In this document: positions 1 through 5,010 of the stretch, one piece after another
How the letters are laid out: every line of letters begins with the position of its first letter
Numbering within the stretch: position 1 is the stretch's first letter
Assembly (NCBI GenBank): GCA_040255925.1
Contig: JBDZVX010000111.1
Coordinates: forward strand, 1 to 8,157
Reading direction: 5' to 3'
Source: Nitrolancea sp040255925
GTDB taxonomy: Bacteria > Chloroflexota > Chloroflexia > Thermomicrobiales > Thermomicrobiaceae
Length of the DNA stretch: 8,157 nt
Program-made: the position numbers and the translations under genes
The notes under the pieces: generated by a model
Told to the model about the DNA's origin: nothing
Seen by the model: the letters and a program-made list of their open reading frames with translations, nothing else
Database searches by the model: none

Positions 1-75
1 CATGCCGTGCTCGTCGGCGAGTCATTGATGTTGGCAGCCGACCGGCAGGCGGCACTGAGGGGGCTGATCCGGTGA
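1..75 (+). CDS. trpC: Indole-3-glycerol-phosphate synthase, C-terminal end (partial)
   Basis: Only the last 24 codons and the TGA stop are in the window; the gene begins upstream. The visible residues start HAVLVGESLM and continue with a final amphipathic helix ending GLIR. A-LVGESLM is the well-known last-strand signature of TrpC, where the Gly-Glu-Ser segment lies at the phosphate-binding end of the (beta/alpha)8 barrel. The enzyme converts carboxyphenylaminodeoxyribulose-5-phosphate to indole-3-glycerol phosphate in the cytoplasm, which is the step between TrpF and TrpA. The stop overlaps the GTG start of trpF (GTGA, 72-75), so translation is probably coupled. The call rests on a short motif, but the trpF-trpB-trpA context makes it secure. 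Confidence 0.9.
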   Translation, partial: HAVLVGESLMLAADRQAALRGLIR

Positions 76-848
76 ACCGCGTGCTGGTGAAGGTCTGCGG
101 GGTCCGGACGCCGGAGGACGCCTGCGTCGCGGCCGATGCCGGAGCCGATCTGATCGGCGTGGTCTTCGCCCCAAGCAGCCGACGCGTGACGATCGAGATG
201 GCCGTGAGCATCGCCGATGGGGTCCGGTCGCGCCGCGCTCAGGCTCCGGCGCTGGTGGGTGTCTTCGTCAACGAGCCGGTTGACCGGATAGCCGAGATCT
301 GCGAACGGGTCGATCTGGCAGCCGTCCAATGTCACGGCGATGAGCCGCCGGAGGTCATCGCGGCCATCGGCTGGCCGGTGGTGAAAGCTCTTCGGCTCGG
401 CTCCGCGGCTGGCCTCGATGATGCCCGACGTGCAGCCGAGCGGTACCTGTCAGCCGCCGTCCCGGCGATCGCCCTCCTGATCGATAGCCACGTTCCCGGC
501 CACTACGGCGGGACCGGCACGCGCGGCAATTGGGAAATCACCGCCCGGCTGGCCGAGGAGTATCCGGTCATCCTGGCTGGCGGGCTCTGCCCGGAGACCG
601 TCAGGGCGGCAATCGAGACGGTGCTGCCGCTGGGCGTTGACGTCTCCAGCGGCGTTGAAACCGGCGGCATCAAAGACCATGACAAGATACGGTCATTTGT
701 CGGCGCGGCCCGCCGGGCGGATGCTCCGGCGCTTGCCGGCCGCCACAAAGCGCGACGCTCGATGTTCAGTCCCCGGAGCCCGGTCAGGCTCGGGCATTCC
801 GATACCGGCCTGAGCCGGGCTAGTCAACGCAATGAGGAGCAGCCATGA
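72..848 (+). CDS. trpF: Phosphoribosylanthranilate isomerase with C-terminal extension
   Basis: Isomerises N-(5-phosphoribosyl)anthranilate to carboxyphenylaminodeoxyribulose-5-phosphate, the third step of tryptophan synthesis, as a cytoplasmic (beta/alpha)8 barrel. Visible family features are the N-terminal VKVCG strand with catalytic Cys9, FAPSSRR (33-38), VQCHGDE (85-91), LLIDS with catalytic Asp138, GGTG (146-149), LAGGL (168-172) and GVDVSSGVE (188-196). The GTG start overlaps the trpC stop and is preceded by GAGGGGG (57-63) at 8 bases. The product has 258 residues against roughly 200-215 for the family. The normal end is near residue 212, and the remaining 45 or so residues are Arg/Ala/Ser/Pro-rich without recognisable domain. 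The stop overlaps the trpB ATG (ATGA, 845-848). Identity is certain; whether the tail has a role is unknown. Confidence 0.97.
   Translation: MNRVLVKVCGVRTPEDACVAADAGADLIGVVFAPSSRRVTIEMAVSIADGVRSRRAQAPALVGVFVNEPVDRIAEICERVDLAAVQCHGDEPPEVIAAIGWPVVKALRLGSAAGLDDARRAAERYLSAAVPAIALLIDSHVPGHYGGTGTRGNWEITARLAEEYPVILAGGLCPETVRAAIETVLPLGVDVSSGVETGGIKDHDKIRSFVGAARRADAPALAGRHKARRSMFSPRSPVRLGHSDTGLSRASQRNEEQP
776..821 (+). promoter_or_regulatory. Candidate RNA hairpins at the trpF-trpB junction
   Basis: Within the non-conserved trpF tail, ACCGGGC-type arms can pair. Positions 777-789 (AGCCCGGTCAGGC) complement 808-821 (GCCTGAGCCGGGCT) over 13 pairs with a single bulged base and an 18-base loop. A competing small hairpin pairs GAGCC (776-780) with GGCTC (787-791), and the same GGCTC could instead pair with GAGCC (812-816). 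The structures are mutually exclusive. The large stem ends 12 bases before the trpB Shine-Dalgarno GAGGAG (834-839). No U-run follows, so this is not an intrinsic terminator. It could affect trpB translation or mRNA processing, or be chance in G+C-rich DNA; no function is shown. Confidence 0.4.
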
Positions 849-2068
849 CCTCGACCAGTACCGATCAACCTCCGGTGACCGAGCTACCAGATGGGCACGG
901 CCGTTTCGGGCAGTTCGGCGGCGCGTACGCCCCGGTGACCCTGCTGCCGGCCATCGAGGAGCTCCGGGACGCCTATGCCGAGATCCAGCAAGATCCCAGC
1001 TTCCAGGCTGAGCTGGACCGCCTTCTCGCCGACTACGTGGGCCGTCCGACGCCGATCTACCACGCCGCCGCGCTCAGCCGCGAGATCGGCGGCGCTCAGA
1101 TCTATCTGAAGCGGGAGGATCTCGCCCACACCGGCGCCCATAAAATCAACAACGCTCTCGGCCAGGGACTTCTCGCCAAGCGGATGGGCAAGCCGCGGAT
1201 CATCGCCGAGACCGGTGCCGGCCAGCACGGGGTGGCCACCGCGACGGTCTGCGCGATGCTCGGGCTGGAGTGCGTCATCTTCATGGGCGAGCTCGACATC
1301 GCCCGGCAATCGCTCAACGTCTTCCGGATGAAGCTCCTTGGAGCCGAGGTCCGATCGGTGAGTTCCGGCAGCCGGACCCTCAAGGACGCGATGAACGAGG
1401 CGATCCGCGACTGGGTGACCAACGTCGAGACGACCTACTATTTGATCGGCTCGACCGCCGGAATGCATCCCTATCCGATGATCGTCCGGGATTTCCAGGC
1501 GGTGATCGGCCGGGAGGCTCGCGGCCAGATACTGAAGCAGGCCGGACGGCTGCCCGACGCGATCGTCGCCTGTGTCGGGGGAGGCTCGAACGCGATGGGG
1601 ATTTTCCACGCCTTCCGCGATGACACGTCAGTCGAGCTCCATGGCGCCGAGGCGGCCGGTCTGGGTATCGAGAGCGGTAAGCACGCCGCGACTTTGACGG
1701 CCGGGCGGGTTGGGGTACTCCATGGCTCCCGCTCTTACGTGCTGCAGGACGCGGATGGCCAGATCCTGGAAGCGCACAGCATTTCGGCCGGGCTCGATTA
1801 CCCCGGCGTCGGGCCGGAGCACAGCTATCTGAAGGACTGTGGCCGGGCGACTTATCACGCGATCACCGATCAGCAGGCGCTCGAAGGGTTCAAGCTCCTC
1901 TGCCGGACCGAGGGAATCATCCCGGCGCTGGAGTCGGCCCACGCGGTCTATCTGGCGTCCCGGCTGGCTGCTGAGCGAGGACCGGAAGACATCGTACTGA
2001 TAAACGTATCTGGCCGCGGCGACAAGGACATGCATACCGTCGCCGAGGCACTGGGGGTCAGTATATGA
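845..2068 (+). CDS. trpB: Tryptophan synthase beta subunit
   Basis: Pyridoxal-phosphate enzyme that condenses indole with serine to give tryptophan, working as an alpha2-beta2 complex with TrpA. The 407-residue length is normal for the TrpB1 type. Visible are the N-terminal FGQFGG segment (21-26), KREDLAHTGAHKINNA with the PLP Schiff-base Lys100, AETGAGQHG with catalytic Glu122 (122 corresponds to Glu109 of the Salmonella enzyme), the phosphate-binding loop GGGSNA (245-250), SAGLDYPGVGPEH (314-326) of the COMM/indole side, and SGRGDKD (389-395). The ATG overlaps the trpF stop by 4 bases and has its own GAGGAG (834-839) at 5 bases. Two positions differ from the usual consensus: FGGAYAPVTL where FGG-YVPE-L is common, and GMHPYP where GPHPYP is common. 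None is catalytic. Confidence 0.98.
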   Translation: MTSTSTDQPPVTELPDGHGRFGQFGGAYAPVTLLPAIEELRDAYAEIQQDPSFQAELDRLLADYVGRPTPIYHAAALSREIGGAQIYLKREDLAHTGAHKINNALGQGLLAKRMGKPRIIAETGAGQHGVATATVCAMLGLECVIFMGELDIARQSLNVFRMKLLGAEVRSVSSGSRTLKDAMNEAIRDWVTNVETTYYLIGSTAGMHPYPMIVRDFQAVIGREARGQILKQAGRLPDAIVACVGGGSNAMGIFHAFRDDTSVELHGAEAAGLGIESGKHAATLTAGRVGVLHGSRSYVLQDADGQILEAHSISAGLDYPGVGPEHSYLKDCGRATYHAITDQQALEGFKLLCRTEGIIPALESAHAVYLASRLAAERGPEDIVLINVSGRGDKDMHTVAEALGVSI

Positions 2069-2871
2069 GCACGACGACCGGCAGCAGCCGGATAGCGGCG
2101 GCATTCGAGCGGCTGCGGACGAACAGCAACACCGGCATCATCCCCTACCTGACCGTCGGCTACCCGGAGATCGACACCATTCAACGGGTCGTCCCGGCAC
2201 TCGTCGAGGGGGGAGCGGCGATGATTGAACTCGGAATCCCCTTCTCCGATCCGCTCGCCGACGGCGTCACGATCCAGCAGTCGAGCCACGTCGCCCTGGA
2301 AAACGGCGTGACCGTGAACGCCTGCTTTCAGACGGCTCGCGACCTGCGTCACAACGGCGTTGACGTGCCGTTGATCTTCATGGGATACTTCAACCCCGTG
2401 CTGAGCTACGGCCTGGACCGCTTCGCGGCTGGCTGTGCCGAGGCTGGGGTGGACGGGATGATCGTTCCGGACCTGCCTCCCGAGGAGTGCGGCGAACTCT
2501 TGGACGCATGCCGCCGCCACGGACGTGACCTGATATTTATGGTCGCTCCAACCAGCACGGACGAGCACATGGCGGCGGTGGCTAGGCAGGCGAGCGGATT
2601 CATCTATTGCGTATCGCTTGCCGGCGTGACCGGTGAACGGGCCAGCCTGTCGGACGGCCTGACCGGGTTTATCGAACGGGTGCGGCGACACACGGATCTG
2701 CCACTCGCCATCGGCTTTGGCATCTCCCAGCCGGAGCACGTGGCTCAGGTTGGCGTACTGGCCGATGGCGCTATTGTGGGAAGCGCGTTAGTGAAGCGGC
2801 TGGGATCGGCGCCCCGGGAAGACCAGCCCGAGGAGATGCGCCGGTTCGTCCGGTTCCTCCGAGGAGCGTGA
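2065..2871 (+). CDS. trpA: Tryptophan synthase alpha subunit
   Basis: Cleaves indole-3-glycerol phosphate to indole and glyceraldehyde-3-phosphate; indole is channelled to TrpB. The 268-residue protein is the standard TrpA barrel. MIELGIPFSDPLADG (53-67) holds the two catalytic acids Glu55 and Asp66 with the canonical 11-residue spacing. YLTVGYP (28-34), FMGYFNP (105-111), VPDLPPEE (134-141), Tyr181 before SLAGVTG (184-190), and the phosphate-binding GFGIS (217-221) and GAIVGSALV (235-243) segments are all present. The ATG overlaps the trpB stop (ATGA, 2065-2068). The only upstream purine/G run is GGGGGT (2053-2058) at 6 bases, so coupling to trpB translation probably matters, which would also balance the subunits. 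Confidence 0.98.
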   Translation: MSTTTGSSRIAAAFERLRTNSNTGIIPYLTVGYPEIDTIQRVVPALVEGGAAMIELGIPFSDPLADGVTIQQSSHVALENGVTVNACFQTARDLRHNGVDVPLIFMGYFNPVLSYGLDRFAAGCAEAGVDGMIVPDLPPEECGELLDACRRHGRDLIFMVAPTSTDEHMAAVARQASGFIYCVSLAGVTGERASLSDGLTGFIERVRRHTDLPLAIGFGISQPEHVAQVGVLADGAIVGSALVKRLGSAPREDQPEEMRRFVRFLRGA

Positions 2872-2922
2872 CTGATGCCGCCGGTTCATGGCACGACAGG
2901 GTCGGGAACCATACTTTCGGGT

Positions 2923-2930
2923 GGGAGGAA
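2923..2930 (+). promoter_or_regulatory. Ribosome-binding site that decides the aroH start
   Basis: GGGAGGAA lies 7 bases before the ATG at 2938, and the protein then begins MARCRGIRGATT, exactly the family N-terminus. A rival in-frame ATG at 2875 also has a purine-rich GAGGAG (2861-2866) at 8 bases inside the end of trpA, and would add 21 residues. The family alignment favours 2938. Confidence 0.7.
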
Positions 2931-2937
2931 GCTACGC

Positions 2938-3327
2938 ATGGCGCGGTGCCGGGGAATTCGCGGCGCGACAACCGCCGATCGAAATACGGCCGAGGACATC
3001 CTTGAGGCGACACGTGAACTTCTCGCGGTCCTGATCGAGGTCAACGAAATCGCCGTGGATGATGTCGCCAGCGTCATCTTCACCACCACTCCGGACCTCA
3101 ATGCGACGTTTCCGGCTGTCGCCGCCCGAGAATACGGCTGGGATGGTGTCCCACTCATTTGCAGCCACGAGATGAACGTGCCGGGCATGCTCGATCATGT
3201 GGTTCGAGTCTTGATCCACGTGAACACCGAAAAACCGGCCAGCGAGATCCGCCACGTCTACCTCCGGCGGGCCCGCGACCTCCGCCCTGAGTGGGCCTAC
3301 GAGCCGAAGACGGTAGTCGAGCGTTAA
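2938..3327 (+). CDS. aroH: Chorismate mutase, monofunctional AroH type
   Basis: Rearranges chorismate to prephenate, the branch step to phenylalanine and tyrosine, as a cytoplasmic trimer of pseudo-alpha/beta-barrel subunits in known members. The 129-residue length from the ATG at 2938 matches the Bacillus subtilis enzyme (127). The active-site residues of that enzyme can be matched by motif: Arg8 in RGIRGATT, Phe58 and Arg64 in FPAVAAREYGW, Cys75 and Glu78 in LICSHEMN, Arg90 in VVRVL, and Tyr108 in RHVYL. It starts 66 bases after trpA and ends 38 bases before aroF in the same direction, so it is probably on the trp transcript. A longer form starting at 2875 (150 residues) is possible, but its extra N-terminus has no family support. 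Confidence 0.95.
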   Translation: MARCRGIRGATTADRNTAEDILEATRELLAVLIEVNEIAVDDVASVIFTTTPDLNATFPAVAAREYGWDGVPLICSHEMNVPGMLDHVVRVLIHVNTEKPASEIRHVYLRRARDLRPEWAYEPKTVVER

Positions 3328-3365
3328 CCACCGGGCATCGAAACAATTGGACACAGGAGCAAAGC

Positions 3366-4424
3366 ATGATCGTCGTGATGGAAACGACCGCTTCGCAGGC
3401 GCAGGTTGAGGATGTGATCAAGCGCATCGAGGAGTCCGGGTTCGGAACCCGGATCGTCATCGGCGCGGAACGCTCGATTGTCGGCGTCCTCGGCTCGCCA
3501 TTGCCGGACTCGCTTCAAGAAGCGCTCCAGCTCATGCCGGGTGTCGAAGAGGTGGTTCGGATCTCCAAGCGGTATAAGCTGGTGAGCCGTGAGTTCCATC
3601 CGACGAATTCAATCGTTCCAGTGCGGGATCTCATGGTCGGTGGCGACGAAGTGGTCGTGATCGCCGGGCCATGCTCGGTCGAGAACGAGAAGCAGATCCT
3701 GGAGACGGCGCACGGGGTCAAAGCGGGCGGCGCGAGTATGTTGCGCGGCGGCGCCTATAAGCCGCGAACCTCCCCCTACGAGTTCCGTGGACTGGGTGAA
3801 GCCGGGCTTAAACTCCTGGCCAAGGCGCGCGAGGAGACCGGGCTTCCGATCGTTACCGAGGTCCTCAGCCCGGATGACGTCGATCTGGTCGCGGAGTACG
3901 CCGATGTGCTCCAAATTGGCGCGCGCAACGTGCAGAACTTCCTGCTGCTCGAAGCCGCCGGCAAGACCGACAAGCCGGTCCTACTCAAGCGCGGCATGTC
4001 CACGCAAATCGAAGAGTGGCTGCTGGCGGCGGAATACGTCATGGCGCAGGGCAACCAGAACGTAATCCTTTGCGAGCGAGGCATCCGGACATTTGAGACC
4101 ATTACCCGGAACACACTCGATCTCGCCGCGGTACCGGTCGTCAAGCGGCTCAGTCACCTCCCGATCATCATCGATCCGAGTCATGGGACCGGGAAGTGGT
4201 ACTTAGTGCCGTCCATGATGCTGGCGGCGGTCGCCGCGGGTGCCGATGGACTGATCCTGGAGGTCCACCCGAACCCGGATCAAGCCATGTCGGACGGCGG
4301 CCAATCGCTCAATCTGGAGAACTTCGCGGCGACGATGCCGAAGGTGGCGCGAGTCGCCGAAGCCATCGGCCGCCGTGCCCGGGCCCCGGAACTCGCCAGC
4401 TCAACCGCCGGTCAAGCCGACTAG
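3366..4424 (+). CDS. aroF: 3-deoxy-7-phosphoheptulonate (DAHP) synthase, ACT-like domain type
   Basis: Condenses phosphoenolpyruvate with erythrose-4-phosphate to start the shikimate pathway. The 352-residue protein has a ferredoxin/ACT-like N-terminal domain (about 1-75, MIVVMETTAS onward), followed by the metal-dependent barrel. The order and length are those of the Thermotoga maritima enzyme (338 residues). Metal ligands can be assigned: Cys103 in AGPCSVE, His273 in DPSHGTGKW, Glu299 in LEVHPNPD and Asp310 in AMSDGGQ. RGGAYKPRTSPYEFRGLG (127-144) and LLKRGM (206-211) carry the substrate-binding residues. The start is ATG 3366 with AGGAG (3355-3359) at 6 bases; upstream in-frame codons overlap aroH and are not family-like. 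In characterised relatives the N-terminal domain binds Tyr/Phe for feedback inhibition; here that is inferred. The last 15 residues are a low-complexity tail. Confidence 0.97.
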   Translation: MIVVMETTASQAQVEDVIKRIEESGFGTRIVIGAERSIVGVLGSPLPDSLQEALQLMPGVEEVVRISKRYKLVSREFHPTNSIVPVRDLMVGGDEVVVIAGPCSVENEKQILETAHGVKAGGASMLRGGAYKPRTSPYEFRGLGEAGLKLLAKAREETGLPIVTEVLSPDDVDLVAEYADVLQIGARNVQNFLLLEAAGKTDKPVLLKRGMSTQIEEWLLAAEYVMAQGNQNVILCERGIRTFETITRNTLDLAAVPVVKRLSHLPIIIDPSHGTGKWYLVPSMMLAAVAAGADGLILEVHPNPDQAMSDGGQSLNLENFAATMPKVARVAEAIGRRARAPELASSTAGQAD

Positions 4425-4433
4425 CACCATCCG

Positions 4434-4471
4434 CTGATCACGCGACGTTGGTCAGAGGATAAACCTCTCAC
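4434..4471 (+). terminator. Weak alternative hairpins just after aroF
   Basis: Two overlapping stems lie 10-50 bases after the aroF stop. CTGATCA (4434-4440) pairs with TGGTCAG (4449-4455), giving 7 pairs including one G-T. GT-AGAGG (4451-4458) pairs with CCTCT-AC (4464-4471) around an ATAAA loop with one mismatch. They share bases 4451-4455 and exclude each other. No T-run follows either. They sit where an operon end is expected, but the evidence for termination is thin; Rho-dependent ending is equally possible. Confidence 0.2.
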
Positions 4472-4726
4472 TGGATGTTGGCGCTTCCGAGCCCGAGCGG
4501 GTTGGGCGGGACGCGAAGCGGTCAATTTATGCCTACACCCGCCGCACAGCCAGGACAATATTAGTCCGGCCCGCCGTCCGGTCCAGCATTCCGGTCTACG
4601 TTCCCCCGAGTCCGGGCAAGTCCGGCCGAAAACCGCACACCCCGCAATCCCTGTCGGAACCCCTGCCACAGTTGCCTGTAGGCCAATCGACCACGGGTGC
4701 GCGTGATAGTTCTGCGAACAGCTTCC

Positions 4727-4767
4727 GTGAGGCGGTAAACCAACCGCGCGATGGTTGCCCGCCTCGC
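4727..4767 (+). repeat. Two-part G+C-rich inverted repeat (hairpin) in the spacer
   Basis: GTGAGGCGG (4727-4735) pairs with CCGCCTCGC (4759-4767) over 9 pairs including one G-T. Inside it, CAACC (4741-4745) pairs with GGTTG (4753-4757), leaving an asymmetric internal loop (TAAAC against a single C) and a 7-base loop. The 14 pairs make this the most stable structure I see in the spacer. No T-run follows, so it is not a classical terminator. It may be a structured part of a leader or 3' region, or an isolated repeat unit; only one copy is in the window. Confidence 0.45.
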
Positions 4768-4814
4768 TCCTCCAGACGAGCTAGACTCGGCAGCGATGAA
4801 CGACACAACCTCCG

Positions 4815-4845
4815 TTCACAAAAGGTAGGGTCATATACCTATGAT
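4815..4845 (+). promoter_or_regulatory. Weak candidate promoter with dyad over the -10
   Basis: TTCACA (4815-4820) and TATGAT (4840-4845) resemble -35 and -10 hexamers, but the spacer is 19 bases, longer than ideal. The -10 lies in an imperfect dyad, GGTCATA-TACC-TATGATC (4829-4846), which pairs 7 bases per arm with one G-T. It marks the place where composition turns A+T-richer. The ATG of the short ORF at 4841 lies inside this -10, so both cannot be used for the same message. Confidence 0.2.
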
Positions 4846-5002
4846 CTGCCGAAAAAACGTGTCATCGTGTCATCTAATTTCAGCCTTCGGACCAGGCCTA
4901 CAGCTTCTAACCGTTAGCAGCTGCCTATTTATCACGGAAGAGTTCACCTGTTATAAAGAAATTCTCTATTGCATTACATCGTTGATCGCGATATCCTTTT
5001 AG
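4841..5002 (+). CDS. Candidate cysteine-containing small peptide, 53 residues
   Basis: A short ORF with ATG at 4841 and TAG at 5000-5002, preceded by AGGG (4827-4830) at 10 bases. The product has five cysteines (positions 3, 10, 28, 37 and 44), a basic N-terminus (MICRKN) and a hydrophobic C-terminal third (EILYCITSLIAISF). I recognise no family. It is collinear with the next short ORF, which starts 8 bases later. Against it, the strongest promoter (4929-4957) and the 23-bp palindrome lie inside it, and an ORF of this length is expected by chance in A+T-richer DNA. I consider it more likely fortuitous than real, but it is worth recording because of what follows it. Confidence 0.18.
   Translation: MICRKNVSSCHLISAFGPGLQLLTVSSCLFITEEFTCYKEILYCITSLIAISF
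4858..4873 (+). repeat. Perfect 8-bp tandem repeat, two copies
   Basis: CGTGTCAT occurs twice head to tail (4858-4865 and 4866-4873). The core GTCAT also occurs at 4830-4834 in the dyad upstream. Located between the two candidate promoters; it could be part of a regulator site, though a two-copy 8-mer is weak evidence on its own. Confidence 0.35.
4901..4923 (+). promoter_or_regulatory. 23-bp near-perfect palindrome, operator-like
   Basis: CAGCTTCTAAC (4901-4911) and GTTAGCAGCTG (4913-4923) are inverted copies matching at 10 of 11 positions around a single central C. The inner CTAACCGTTAG is perfect. A one-base centre disfavours an RNA hairpin role and favours binding of a dimeric repressor or activator. 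It ends 5 bases before the -35 element at 4929, a position suited to controlling that promoter. No T-run follows it. No regulator gene is visible in the window, so the binding protein is unknown. Confidence 0.5.
4929..4957 (+). promoter_or_regulatory. Candidate sigma70-type promoter of the transporter block
   Basis: TTATCA (4929-4934, 4 of 6 with consensus) and TATAAA (4952-4957, 5 of 6) are separated by the optimal 17 bases. Expected transcription start is near 4964, about 47 bases before the ATG at 5011 and 273 bases before the permease start. The local G+C (about 35% at 4921-4980) is far below that of the surrounding genes, as is usual for promoters in G+C-rich genomes. A small palindrome AGAAATTCT (4957-4965) covers the predicted start. 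Confidence 0.5.
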
Positions 5003-5010
5003 CCAGGGCG

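Larger units (their letters stand above)
4425..4840 (+). other. Non-coding spacer after the aromatic operon
   Basis: About 415 bases, G+C-rich, in which I find no convincing gene on either strand. Possible ORFs on the minus strand (for example 4421-4669 and 4561-4806) lack family motifs and have poor start contexts. There is no tRNA, rRNA, tmRNA, SRP, RNase P, T-box or familiar riboswitch signature that I can recognise. The pentamer TCCGG occurs five times between 4565 and 4625, but it is common in this genome. Two hairpin regions are listed separately. The stretch may hold the 3' untranslated region of the aromatic transcript and upstream regulatory DNA of the transporter block. Confidence 0.5.

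Noticed and set aside
884..1609. Long minus-strand ORF of 241 codons opposite trpB
   Set aside because: It lies entirely antisense to a certain gene, has no family motifs, and is the expected result of high G+C codon bias.
1948..2739. Minus-strand ORF of 263 codons across trpB and trpA
   Set aside because: Antisense to two certain genes, low-complexity His/Arg/Gly-rich translation, no plausible start signal.
3291..3365. Upstream 25-codon extension of the aroF frame
   Set aside because: It overlaps the aroH coding end, has no family counterpart, and the ATG at 3366 has a well-spaced AGGAG.
4565..4625. Five TCCGG copies with spacings of 12, 13, 21 and 10 bases
   Set aside because: TCCGG/CCGGA is frequent throughout the genes here, and the flanks are not conserved between copies, so a regulator array is not supported.
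4561..4808. Minus-strand ORFs of 70-81 codons in the spacer
   Set aside because: No family resemblance, no good ribosome-binding site and Arg-rich composition typical of random G+C-rich ORFs; a decayed gene cannot be excluded.
4672..4917. Plus-strand ORF of 81 codons from a TTG start
   Set aside because: Weak start, no recognisable motif, and it spans both the hairpin and the candidate regulatory sites.
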